64,000 nt of DNA. It comes from Paraburkholderia piptadeniae. Lineage in GTDB: Bacteria; Pseudomonadota; Gammaproteobacteria; Burkholderiales; Burkholderiaceae. Position 1 is the stretch's first letter. The number at the start of each line of letters is the position of its first letter. Position numbers and translations under genes: made by a program. The notes under the pieces are model-generated. The model made no database searches, had not been told where the DNA came from, and worked only from the letters and a program-made list of their open reading frames with translations. The stretch spans positions 248,001-312,000 of the forward strand of contig NZ_CYGY02000023.1 of NCBI RefSeq assembly GCF_900007165.1, given 5' to 3'. Below are positions 8,449-16,505 of the stretch, in pieces.

Positions 8449-8546
8449 GATGGCCTCGCCAAAAATCGCTTCATGGCTACAATCGTAGGCGTGGCAAGGG
8501 TTTACGCCAAACGATCATTTTTCACGGCTTTGTGAGAAAAATTGCG

Positions 8547-9578
8547 ATGGATCTTCGTCAACTGCCGGCGCTGAACGCGATCAAGGCCTTCGAGGCCGCC
8601 GCCCGTCACGAGAGCTTTTCGCGCGCGGCGGACGAACTGTTCGTCACGCACGGCGCCGTGAGCCATCAGATCCGCGCGCTCGAAGAAGAGCTGGGCGTGA
8701 AGCTCTTCGTTCGTGACGGCAAGCGCGTGCGGCTCACCGATGTCGGCCGCCGTTATGCCGCGCAGGTGCGCACGGCGCTGATATCGCTTGCGGAAGCCAC
8801 GCGCGAGATTCGCGCCGGCGACCGCGACCGCCGGCTCGTCGTGTCGATGCTGTCGTCGTTCGCGGCGCGCTGGGTGACGCCGCGCATCGGCAGCTTCATC
8901 GAGGCGAATCCGCAGTGGGATCTCGAACTGCTGTCGACCAACGCGCTGACGGATTTCGCCCGCGACGACGTCGATGCCGCGATCCGCTTCGGCTACGGCA
9001 ACTATCCGGGGCTGCACACTGAGCTGCTGCTCGAGGAAGTGTTTTTCCCCGCCTGCTCGCCGACCTTCAACGGCGGCAATCTGCCGAAAACGCCCGCCGA
9101 TCTCGCCAACGTGACGCTGCTGCGCTCCGACGACGAACTCTGGCGTCCGTGGTTCGACGCGGCCGGGCTCACCGACTGGTCCGAGCCGAAGCGCGGCGTG
9201 CTGTATCAGGATTCGTCGAATCTGCTGCAGGCGGCCATCGACGGCCAGGGCGTCGCGCTGACGCGCCGCTCGCTGGCGATGCACGAAGTCGCGGCGGGGC
9301 GGCTCGTGCGGCTTTTCGATATCGACGGCCCGAGCCCGTGGCAATACTTCTTCATCTGCACGCCGCAGTTGCTGCAAACGGCGCGCGTCAAGGCGTTCCG
9401 CGACTGGGTGTTCGACGAAGTGGCGCGCTTCAGGAAGCTTTTCGAAAAGGCATGCACCGAAAACGCGATGCGCTCGGCGACGCAGGGGATGCAGGGGATG
9501 CAGGGGAATAAAGTGACGCAGAGCGCACCGGACGCATTGCACGTCCAGCTTCCAGCAGCGGCACAGACGGAGCGCTAG
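8547..9578 (+). CDS. LysR-family transcriptional regulator, GcvA-like
   Basis: Regulator of 343 residues. The N-terminal helix-turn-helix is of the GcvA subgroup (LPALNAIKAFEAAARHESFSRAA, THGAVSHQIRALEEELG), with the effector domain behind it (LVVSMLSSFAARWVTPRI, VDAAIRFGYG, GQGVALTRRSLA). GcvA of enteric bacteria controls glycine cleavage, but the subgroup is broad and the target here is unknown; the divergent DUF2917 gene is the obvious candidate. I prefer ATG 8547 over the GTG at 8532 by comparison with the family. The C-terminus carries an unusual extra tail of about 45 residues that includes the repeat QGMQGMQG. Confidence 0.85.
   Translation: MDLRQLPALNAIKAFEAAARHESFSRAADELFVTHGAVSHQIRALEEELGVKLFVRDGKRVRLTDVGRRYAAQVRTALISLAEATREIRAGDRDRRLVVSMLSSFAARWVTPRIGSFIEANPQWDLELLSTNALTDFARDDVDAAIRFGYGNYPGLHTELLLEEVFFPACSPTFNGGNLPKTPADLANVTLLRSDDELWRPWFDAAGLTDWSEPKRGVLYQDSSNLLQAAIDGQGVALTRRSLAMHEVAAGRLVRLFDIDGPSPWQYFFICTPQLLQTARVKAFRDWVFDEVARFRKLFEKACTENAMRSATQGMQGMQGNKVTQSAPDALHVQLPAAAQTER
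9482..9507 (+). repeat. In-frame 9-bp tandem repeat (GCAGGGGAT, almost 3 copies)
   Basis: Two perfect units of GCAGGGGAT plus most of a third, coding for Q-G-M repeats in the C-terminal tail of the LysR protein. Because the unit is a multiple of three, gain or loss of copies would change tail length without breaking the frame. Confidence 0.85.
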
Positions 9579-9606
9579 CGCGCCACCGCCCGTGCATCAA
9601 GACGCT

Positions 9607-9876
9607 TTACAGCACGACCTTTACCATCGGGTGCCCGGTCAGCGCCCGGTAGATGTCGTCAAGATGCTCGCGGTTCAGCGCGCGCACCGTCACCGTCAGG
9701 CCGGTGTAGTTGCCGCCGCTCGACGGCCGCACTTCGATACGCGTCGCGTCGAAACCGCCGTCGAACTGGCGGATCACCTCGACGATCGTCGTCTGGAAAT
9801 CCGGGTGCGACTTGCCCATTACCTTGATGGGGAAATCGCAGGGAAAATCTATCAATGATTCGTTCACGGGACTCAT
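9607..9876 (-). CDS. ybeD: DUF493 family protein, YbeD-like
   Basis: Small protein of 89 residues with the ferredoxin-like fold of the DUF493/YbeD family: ESLIDFPCDFPIKVMGKSHP, then EVIRQFDGGFD and a long strand pair ending HLDDIYRALTGHPMVKVVL. Its role is uncertain; in enteric bacteria it lies between dacA and lipB and has been suggested to affect lipoate metabolism. ATG 9876 is chosen because AAGGAG stands six bases before it. It follows dacA by about 90 bases on the same strand and is probably co-transcribed with it. Confidence 0.9.
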   Translation of the reverse strand: MSPVNESLIDFPCDFPIKVMGKSHPDFQTTIVEVIRQFDGGFDATRIEVRPSSGGNYTGLTVTVRALNREHLDDIYRALTGHPMVKVVL

Positions 9877-9965
9877 CCTCGACTCCTTCACTCACCGCAC
9901 GCAATCACCACATATGATTGCGCGCGGAGAAAAAGCAAGCCGCAGATCTTGTTCTTGTTGCCGGC

Positions 9966-11186
9966 TTACTTCTTCTTGTTGAACATCAGCATCATCGAAT
10001 CCCACACGCGGCCGACAATGCCCGCCTGCGGCACAGCCTGCAGCGCGACCAGCGGAACCTGCGCGAGCGTCTTGCCGTCGGCGACGAATTTCACGCTGCC
10101 CACCTGCTGGCCTTCCGTGATCGGCGCGATCAGCGGATCGGCATGCTCGACCTGCGGCTTGACCTTGTCGCCCAAGCCCTTCGGCAGCGTGATGTACTGA
10201 TCGGACTTCACGCCGAGCTTCACCGTATCCTGCGAGCCCTTGTAGACGCGCGGCGTCTCGATGACCTGGCTGGCCTTGTACAGACGCACCGCGTCGTACG
10301 CGGAGTAGCCATAGTTCAGCATCTTCAGGCTGTCCTGCACGCGGTCGTGCTCCTTCTGCTCGCCCATCATCACCGTGACGAGACGGCGCGACGCATCGGG
10401 CACGCCCGCCAGCGGACGCTTCGCGGTCGCGATCAGGCAGTAGCCAGCCGCCTGCGTGTGGCCCGTCTTCAGGCCGTCGACGGTCGGGTCGATCCACAGC
10501 AGACGGTTGCGGTTCGGCTGCTTGATCTTGTTATACGTGAATTCCTTGACCGAGAAGATGTTGTAGTAATCCGGGTAGTCGCGGATCAGTCGCGCGGACA
10601 GGATCGCGAGGTCGCCCGCCGTCGTGTAGTGCTGCGCATCGGGCATGCCGTTCACGTCCGAGAAGTGCGTGTGCGTCATGCCGAGCTTTTGCGCTTCCGC
10701 GTTCATCAAGTTGACGAACTGCGATTCGCTGCCGCCGACCAGTTCCGCTAGCGCGATCGCCGCGTCGTTACCCGACTGCACGATCATCCCGTAGACGAGG
10801 TCGTGCACGGTGACGGGCTTGTTCGCCTCGATGAACATGCGCGATTCATCCGTCTTCACGCGGCGCACCGCTTCGCTCGGATTGATCGTCTGGTCCATCG
10901 TGATCTTCTTCGTGGCCAGCGCCTCGAACACCAGATACGCCGTCATCAGCTTGGTCAGCGATGCCGGCTCGACGCGCTCATCCGGATTGCCCGACGCGAG
11001 CACCTGGTTGCTGGTTGCATCGACGAGCACCCACGAGCGCGCGTTCACGCCCGGCGGCGGCACCTGCGCGAACGCGCTGCTCGCGACGAGCGCAGCGGGC
11101 AGAACGAGCCCCAAGGCCAGCTTGCTGGCGACGGTTTGCGGAATGAAAGAAGCGGAGCTGGAATGGCCGGGGTTCGAAAAGCGCAT
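9966..11186 (-). CDS. dacA: D-alanyl-D-alanine carboxypeptidase (penicillin-binding protein 5/6 family)
   Basis: Periplasmic enzyme that trims the terminal D-Ala from peptidoglycan pentapeptides. It has about 406 residues from ATG 11186. A hydrophobic signal (LALGLVLPAALVASSAFA) ends near residue 40. All three penicillin-binding motifs are present: SLTK at 76-79, SGN at 138-140 and KTG at 240-242. The beta-sandwich C-terminal domain ends in a short amphipathic stretch (VWDSMMLMFNKKK), typical of membrane anchoring in this family. An upstream in-frame start would add 32 residues before the signal and is unlikely. It could equally be named dacC. Confidence 0.94.
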   Translation of the reverse strand: MRFSNPGHSSSASFIPQTVASKLALGLVLPAALVASSAFAQVPPPGVNARSWVLVDATSNQVLASGNPDERVEPASLTKLMTAYLVFEALATKKITMDQTINPSEAVRRVKTDESRMFIEANKPVTVHDLVYGMIVQSGNDAAIALAELVGGSESQFVNLMNAEAQKLGMTHTHFSDVNGMPDAQHYTTAGDLAILSARLIRDYPDYYNIFSVKEFTYNKIKQPNRNRLLWIDPTVDGLKTGHTQAAGYCLIATAKRPLAGVPDASRRLVTVMMGEQKEHDRVQDSLKMLNYGYSAYDAVRLYKASQVIETPRVYKGSQDTVKLGVKSDQYITLPKGLGDKVKPQVEHADPLIAPITEGQQVGSVKFVADGKTLAQVPLVALQAVPQAGIVGRVWDSMMLMFNKKK

Positions 11187-11517
11187 AGGATCGGTTCGGA
11201 CAGAAGTATGTTCTGGGTGCGCAAGGGAAGCGCAGTTCGGATGTTCGCGTGATGCCGGATTCGCAGGCGCCGCCGCGCGCAAGCGGTGCGGCGTCGATTT
11301 GACTGCTCGTCAGACTATCGGTTCGCGCAGCGCGCCTCGCATCTCGCGCCGAATCCGCCGTCGAAACCTTACGGACAGGCGATTCGATCCACCAGACGGG
11401 CAACGCTGCGCCCAAAAAAAGAGCGCTCATTATACAAGCGGCTGCCTGACAATTTGCCTGGAGTTTGTGGTGCCTCAGCGAGTTTTTTCCCGCAATTGCG
11501 CGGGTTTTATGACGACA

Positions 11518-11540
11518 AAGGGCGGCACGCGGCCGCCCTT
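11518..11540 (-). terminator. Hairpin downstream of the hydrolase gene, probable terminator
   Basis: A 9-bp perfect stem (AAGGGCGGC / GCCGCCCTT) with a 5-base loop lies about 26 bases beyond the hydrolase stop. The T tract on the minus strand is short, so efficiency is uncertain. The remaining interval 11187-11517 contains no gene I can support. Confidence 0.5.
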
Positions 11541-11566
11541 GTTTCCGATGCGTGAGCGCGCGCGAA

Positions 11567-12211
11567 TCAGCGCCACGCGTCGACGATGATGCGCTTGAGG
11601 ATATGCAGCTTGCGATGCAGGAAATGCTCGGCGCCCGGAATCACGATGACGGGCAGTTCTTGCGGACGCGCCCAGTCGAAAACGGACTGGATGGGCACGG
11701 TATCGTCGGTTTCGCCGTGGATGACGATCGTGTTTTCCGGCACGGGCGCGACGTCCCAGCGGCTCGCCGCCGTGCCGACGAACACCATCCGCTCGATTTC
11801 CTTGCCCTCTTCGCGCAGCCGCGCGGCGACGTGCGACAGCACGAACGTGCCGAACGAAAATCCCGCGAGCACCAGCGGTAGATCGGCGAGGCCAGGCTGC
11901 GCGCGCATATGGTCGAGCACGGCGAGCAGATCGTCGCGTTCGCCGATGCCGGCGTCGTGCGTGCCTTGCGTTTCACCTACGCCGCGAAAATTCGTGCGGT
12001 ACGTGACGTAGTTCAGTTGGACCAGCGTGCGCGCGAGCGTCTGCGCAACCTTGTTGTCCATCGAGCCGCCGAACAGCGGATGCGGATGCGCGACGAGCGC
12101 AATGCCGCGCGGCGCGGCGTTCGCATCGCGAGTTGCGTCGGGTGCATCGAGCGCGACTTCGATCTTGCCCACCGGGCCGTCGATCAGATACTTCTTCGTT
12201 TGTGCATTCAT
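11567..12211 (-). CDS. Alpha/beta hydrolase (COG2945-like)
   Basis: Cytoplasmic protein of 214 residues with an alpha/beta-hydrolase fold. Features are an oxyanion region ALVAHPHPLFGGSMDNKV, a nucleophile elbow GFSFG at about residue 117, an acid near HGETDDTVP and a C-terminal His in PGAEHFLH. These match a compact hydrolase family of unknown substrate common in Proteobacteria. The TNFRGVGETQGTHDAG stretch is a family hallmark. It lies 41 bases after the ferredoxin gene on the same strand and is probably co-transcribed. Confidence 0.85.
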   Translation of the reverse strand: MNAQTKKYLIDGPVGKIEVALDAPDATRDANAAPRGIALVAHPHPLFGGSMDNKVAQTLARTLVQLNYVTYRTNFRGVGETQGTHDAGIGERDDLLAVLDHMRAQPGLADLPLVLAGFSFGTFVLSHVAARLREEGKEIERMVFVGTAASRWDVAPVPENTIVIHGETDDTVPIQSVFDWARPQELPVIVIPGAEHFLHRKLHILKRIIVDAWR

Positions 12212-12252
12212 CTTGTGGTGTCGCGGTTGTCGCTATCGGTTCGCGATGTGCA

Positions 12253-12576
12253 TCAACGGTCGATCAGCAGACGCTCGACGATCTTGCCGTTCACGAGGTG
12301 CGAATCGACGATCTCGTCGATATCGGATTGATCGACGTACGTGTACCAGACGCCTTCTGGATACACGACGATGGTCGGCCCTTCCTCGCAGCGATCGAGA
12401 CAGCCGGACTTGTTGATCCGCACCTGGCCGGGACCGGCGAGGCCGAGTTGCTTCACGCGTTTCTTCGCGTACTCCTGCATTTCCTGCGCATTGCAGTTCG
12501 CGCAGCACGGACGCGACGCGCCCGGCTCGCGCTGGTTCAGACAGAAAAAGACGTGATACTTGAAGAAAGAATCCAT
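12253..12576 (-). CDS. Thioredoxin-like 2Fe-2S ferredoxin
   Basis: Protein of 107 residues resembling the thioredoxin-fold [2Fe-2S] ferredoxins (COG3411). It begins MDSFFKYHVFFCLNQR. Candidate cluster ligands are Cys12, the CC and C in RPCCANC, and the pair in SGCLDRCEEGP. The C-terminal strand IVVYPEGVWYTYVD is also typical. The start at 12576 is the only one that leaves the family's opening intact. Electron partners cannot be read from the context; the next gene downstream is a hydrolase. Confidence 0.85.
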   Translation of the reverse strand: MDSFFKYHVFFCLNQREPGASRPCCANCNAQEMQEYAKKRVKQLGLAGPGQVRINKSGCLDRCEEGPTIVVYPEGVWYTYVDQSDIDEIVDSHLVNGKIVERLLIDR

Positions 12577-12739
12577 GATGACAGGTGAGTGAAATCCGTT
12601 GACGGCGCGCCGCACGCGGATCGGACAGCGCGCCGGGCAGCAGGAGACGAGGTGCTGTCGATTATAGCGACGGGGCTCGAACGCCGCAGATCGCACGGCG
12701 ATGTCCATACGCGTGACACGGCGATCCGCGATGCGCGAG

Positions 12740-13900
12740 TCATGCGCGCGAACCTCGCCTTCTCGACAGAAGTGCGTGTTCCGCCGACAGCCCGACCCAC
12801 ACGAGCACCGCATACGGCCACATCCACGCGAGCCAGCGCGCGAGTCCGTTGAAGTGCAGATAGCGCCCTTGCCGCCAGTCGGCGAGCACGACATCGAAAT
12901 ACGGATTGATGGGCAGCAGATTGACGAACACCAGCGAAACGGCGAGCGCCATCACCGCGAGCGCGGCACGCGAGCCGCGCGGCAGCTTCAGCGCCAGCAG
13001 CATCGCGACGAAACCGCTTGCGAGGCCGATCAGCGCGCCTGGCGTCGCCCAGTTGAACGCGAGACCCGATTGCGATTGCAGGAACGTCGCGCCCGCCTTG
13101 ACGACGAGCGTAGCCACGACGAACGCGATCAGGAGCCGCGCGCGCGGTGCCCGCTCGCGCATCGGCAGCGACGCGAGCGCGCCCGCCGCCAGCAGATTGA
13201 GCGCGGTGATGATGGCTTCCCACCCATCGTCGGGCAGCCACGATGCGACGAACGCGGGCCACGCCTGCACGTGCCAGGCTGCAGGCGTCCATGCGAGCAG
13301 CGCGTCCTGCATCGTCGAATCGAAGCGCAGCCAAAGATCGCGCGGCCACGCGCCGAGGCCGAACAGCAGCGGCGACGGATACATCGTCGCGAACGGCCAC
13401 AGGCCCGCGAGTCCAATCACGGCCGTGCGATCGCGCTCGAACCACAGAAAACGGATTCGGCGCAGCATCCCGCGATCGAGCAGCGCGCCCGTCAGCGGCG
13501 ACATCAGCGTCGCGCCGAGCAGCGCGCCGAGCGCATTCGCGGCGAGATCGAGGTTCGACGCGACGCGTGTCGGCAGCCAGGTCTGCACCGCCTCCATCAC
13601 GCCCGACAGCAGCGTGCCGAGCCCGAACGCGATCGCCACGGCCAGCGCGCCGCGCCAGCGCGGATAGACAGCGAGCACGACAAGCGCACCGAACGGCATG
13701 TAGCCGAGCACGTTCGTCACGACATCGAAGGCCGTCAGATACTGCGGAAAGGGATCGAACAGATAGTCGAACGGACCGATGCCGAGCGAGCGCCAGCCCA
13801 TGAACGGATACCACGATCCATAGACGATGAGTGCCGCATAAAGCGCGAGCGCCTGCCTCGCAAACGCCGACGGCCGGTGCTGCCACGGCTTGTCAGCCAT
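12740..13900 (-). CDS. VanZ-like integral membrane protein
   Basis: Protein of 386 residues with roughly nine or ten membrane helices. The N-terminal half carries the VanZ-like domain: LYAALIVYGSWYPFMGWR, a conserved TAFDVVTNVLGYMPFGALV, and LSGVMEAVQTWLPTRVASNLDLAANALGALLG with the E and Q..LP..R residues of the family. The second half is a further set of helices without an obvious family. The function is unknown; VanZ itself confers low-level teicoplanin resistance. It follows the lipid-transport operon by about 30 bases and may be its last gene. Confidence 0.85.
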   Translation of the reverse strand: MADKPWQHRPSAFARQALALYAALIVYGSWYPFMGWRSLGIGPFDYLFDPFPQYLTAFDVVTNVLGYMPFGALVVLAVYPRWRGALAVAIAFGLGTLLSGVMEAVQTWLPTRVASNLDLAANALGALLGATLMSPLTGALLDRGMLRRIRFLWFERDRTAVIGLAGLWPFATMYPSPLLFGLGAWPRDLWLRFDSTMQDALLAWTPAAWHVQAWPAFVASWLPDDGWEAIITALNLLAAGALASLPMRERAPRARLLIAFVVATLVVKAGATFLQSQSGLAFNWATPGALIGLASGFVAMLLALKLPRGSRAALAVMALAVSLVFVNLLPINPYFDVVLADWRQGRYLHFNGLARWLAWMWPYAVLVWVGLSAEHALLSRRRGSRA

Positions 13901-13930
13901 CCGGCGCTCCCATGACCGCGCGCCTGTCCG

Positions 13931-14557
13931 TCATTGCTGCGCGACGAGCGCCTGCACGCCGAGCCACGCGGAAATCTGCGCGACGAGATCGTCGCTGGCG
14001 GCTGCGAGCGCGCGCGCGCCGCCCGCCGCGTCGGCCGAGCTCGCCGGCGCGCGCGCAAGGAACGTGCGCTGCCCGACCACCTTGCCGTCGACGAACAGCG
14101 TCGTGCGCGCGGTGACGGAGCCGTGGCTTTCCGACTGGCCGTCGAAGTCCTGTTCGAACTCGTCGAGATCCACCTTCAGCACGGGAGCGTGCCCGCCGTC
14201 ACCGCCCGTGAGCACCGTGCCGCGCGACGACAGCGCATTGCGCAGCCGCTGCGTCAGCAGTTGCGCGGGCGGCATCGTCCAGTGGCTGGTCGCGTAGGAG
14301 GCCGTCTGCTGCGAGTCCGCATACGAGAGGCGATAGACGAGCTTGTCGGTGTCGAGCGTGGCGGGCGCCGTGACATCGAGCACCTTGATCGCCGGCATCG
14401 TGCCCGTGCTCCCCGGCAGCGGCGCCGGGCCGAGGTCGTAGCGGATATCGGCGAGCGCAGCCGGATTGCCCGCGCAGCCGGCCAGCACGCCGAGTGCGAG
14501 CAGCACTGCGGCGAGCGCGCCGCGCGTGATGAAGAGTCGGTGATTCGAACGTGACAT
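13931..14557 (-). CDS. ABC-type transport auxiliary lipoprotein (PqiC/YmbA-like)
   Basis: Outer-membrane lipoprotein of 208 residues. The signal peptide ends in a lipobox LAGC, with Cys at about residue 28. The mature part begins RYDLGP and holds the DUF330-type domain (IKVLDVTAPATLDTDKLVYRLSY, YATSHWTMPPAQLLTQRLRNAL) seen in PqiC and in the fourth component of many MCE transporters. It lies 18 bases after the mlaD-like gene, completing a permease, ATPase, MCE protein and lipoprotein set for lipid movement between the membranes. Confidence 0.88.
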   Translation of the reverse strand: MSRSNHRLFITRGALAAVLLALGVLAGCAGNPAALADIRYDLGPAPLPGSTGTMPAIKVLDVTAPATLDTDKLVYRLSYADSQQTASYATSHWTMPPAQLLTQRLRNALSSRGTVLTGGDGGHAPVLKVDLDEFEQDFDGQSESHGSVTARTTLFVDGKVVGQRTFLARAPASSADAAGGARALAAASDDLVAQISAWLGVQALVAQQ

Positions 14558-14575
14558 TGCTTATTCCTTTGAAAT

Positions 14576-15538
14576 TCATTTTGCCGCGCGCGCCGCCGGC
14601 CACACGAAGCCCGCCTCACCCGGGCCGGGCGCGGCAGGCGGCGCGCCGAACAGCACGCTGTTCGGCGTGCTGCTGAAGGTATCGGCGGCGCGGTCGACGG
14701 AGCGCACGGCCGTGCGCACGTCTTCCGCCAGCGAGTTGACGCGCGGCAGCGTGTCGTAACCGACGCGCGCCGACACGTCCTGCAACGTCGCGTTCATCGC
14801 CGTGAGCGCATCGCCCGCCTGCTGCGCGGCCGTGCCGACCTTGTTCAGCGTGACGTTGAGCGGACCGTCCGCACGATTGAGGCTCGTGATCATCCGGTTC
14901 GTCGATACGAGCGTCTGGTCCAGCTGGTTCAACGTGCCCGGCAGCTTGCCCGCTGCCGGCCCCATTTGCGCCGTGAGCGTCGCGACGCCATCGGCTGCAT
15001 GCTGCAGGCTCGCCGCCGTCGCCATCAGTTGGGCACGCATTTCCGGCGAGAGCAGTTCGTCGACGTCGCGCACGGTCTTTTCGAGCTCACGCAGCAGCAC
15101 GTCGCCGCGCGACTGCAACTGGTCGAGCAGGCCAGGACGCATCGGCATCTGCGCGACGTTCTTCGGCGACGACGCGAGCGGCGTCGTGTCGCCTCCCGTG
15201 TCGTCGAGCTGGATGAACGCAAGGCCCGTGACGCCCTGCAGGCCGAGACTGCCGAACGTCGAATGCGTGATCGGCGCGTTCTTGTCGACGAGGATGCGGA
15301 TCAGGATCTGCCCCGGATGTGCGCGATCGAATTTGATCGACTGCACCTTGCCGACGTCGAGGCCGCGATATCGTACCGCAGCATCTGGGTACAAACCTGT
15401 GACATTGGTCCGCGCAATCAGATCGAAAGGTATGCGCACCGATCTGTCGACGTTGAAGAAAAACGCCGCCACGCCGATCGTAATCGCCATCACAACTGTG
15501 AAGAGCCCGGCCCAGAAGGCGTGTGATTTGTTTTCCAT
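14576..15538 (-). CDS. MlaD-family MCE protein
   Basis: Periplasmic, membrane-anchored lipid-binding subunit of 320 residues. One N-terminal helix (FWAGLFTVVMAITIGVAAFFF) is followed by the MCE domain: VTGLYPDAAVRYRGLDVGKV, then LGLQGVTGLAFIQLDD. A long alpha-helical C-terminal region (residues about 140-290), rich in heptad-like hydrophobics, could form a tunnel or needle as in other MCE proteins. It sits between the ATPase and the lipoprotein genes. The single MCE domain and long helical tail are of the kind found in Burkholderiales Mla-like operons. Confidence 0.92.
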   Translation of the reverse strand: MENKSHAFWAGLFTVVMAITIGVAAFFFNVDRSVRIPFDLIARTNVTGLYPDAAVRYRGLDVGKVQSIKFDRAHPGQILIRILVDKNAPITHSTFGSLGLQGVTGLAFIQLDDTGGDTTPLASSPKNVAQMPMRPGLLDQLQSRGDVLLRELEKTVRDVDELLSPEMRAQLMATAASLQHAADGVATLTAQMGPAAGKLPGTLNQLDQTLVSTNRMITSLNRADGPLNVTLNKVGTAAQQAGDALTAMNATLQDVSARVGYDTLPRVNSLAEDVRTAVRSVDRAADTFSSTPNSVLFGAPPAAPGPGEAGFVWPAARAAK

Positions 15539-15614
15539 TGTCAGGTTCCCTGGTTCGCAGCGTGTTGGCGGCCGGCTACGCGGGCGCTCTCACGGTCGCA
15601 TGTGGTTGCCGGAC

Positions 15615-16505
15615 TCACAGCGCGGTGCGCAGCGGAAGCGCTTCCGCCGCGGGCTCCAGCGCCTCGTGCGGCAGCTTCGCGCGCCGCTCCGGCGACAATC
15701 CCTGCAACGCGAGCCGCCCGCGCAGCCCGAGAAAATATTCGCGGATGAACGGATGATCGACGCCCGCGACTTCCTCGACGGGCGCCGCCACAACGACCTT
15801 GCGGTCCGCGATCACGGCGACGCGCGTCGACAGCGCGACCATCGTATCGAGATCGTGCGTCACCATCACCACAGTCAGGCCGAGCGCGCGATGCAACGCG
15901 CTGATCAGCTCGACGAACTCGTCGGATGCCTGCGGATCGAGACCCGCCGTCGGCTCGTCGAGGAACAGCAGCTCCGGTTCGAGCGCGATGGCGCGCGCGA
16001 TGCCCACGCGCTTCACCATCCCGCCCGACAGCGCCGCCGGCATCTTCGACGCATGCTTGCACGGCAGCCCGACCATTTCGAGCTTGAGCATCACGATGTC
16101 GCGCAACAGGTCTTCGGGCACCTTGCCGAGCTCGCGCAGCGGCTGCGCGATGTTGTCGAACACCGACAGCGACGAGAACAGCGCGCCATGCTGGAACAGC
16201 ATGCCGGAGCGCACGCGCATCAGCGCCGCTTCTTCGTCGTCGAGCTGGACGATGTCCTCGCCGAACACTTTGATCGTGCCCGAGGTCGGCCTTTCGAGGC
16301 CGAGAATCTGGCGCATCAGCGTCGTCTTGCCCGAGCCCGAGCCGCCGACGATCGACACGATCTCGCCGCGCCGCACGTCGAAGTCCAGATGCTGATGGAC
16401 GATGTTTCGGCCGTAGCGCTTGGTGAGATTGCGCACCTCGATCACGGTTTCCGCGATCTGCGGCAGCGGCTGGTCCCGTACGGCGGAGGTGAGCGGCGCG
16501 ATCAT
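15615..16505 (-). CDS. ABC transporter ATP-binding protein, MlaF-like
   Basis: Cytoplasmic ATPase of 296 residues powering the MCE transporter. Walker A is GGSGSGKTT at 54-62, the signature is ALSGGMVKR, Walker B is LLFLDEPTAGLDP and the switch His lies in VMVTHDLDT. The MlaF-type features MLFQHGALFSSLSVFDNI and FVELISALHRALGLTVV are present. The start overlaps the permease stop (ATGA at 16502-16505), so translation is coupled. A C-terminal extension of about 30 residues after the core is unremarkable for the family. Confidence 0.94.
   Translation of the reverse strand: MIAPLTSAVRDQPLPQIAETVIEVRNLTKRYGRNIVHQHLDFDVRRGEIVSIVGGSGSGKTTLMRQILGLERPTSGTIKVFGEDIVQLDDEEAALMRVRSGMLFQHGALFSSLSVFDNIAQPLRELGKVPEDLLRDIVMLKLEMVGLPCKHASKMPAALSGGMVKRVGIARAIALEPELLFLDEPTAGLDPQASDEFVELISALHRALGLTVVMVTHDLDTMVALSTRVAVIADRKVVVAAPVEEVAGVDHPFIREYFLGLRGRLALQGLSPERRAKLPHEALEPAAEALPLRTAL

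Noticed and set aside
11485..11510. Hairpin with T runs on both sides near CCCGCAATTGCGCGGG.
   Set aside because: The stem is only four or five base pairs and the T run following it faces the plus strand, where no gene ends.
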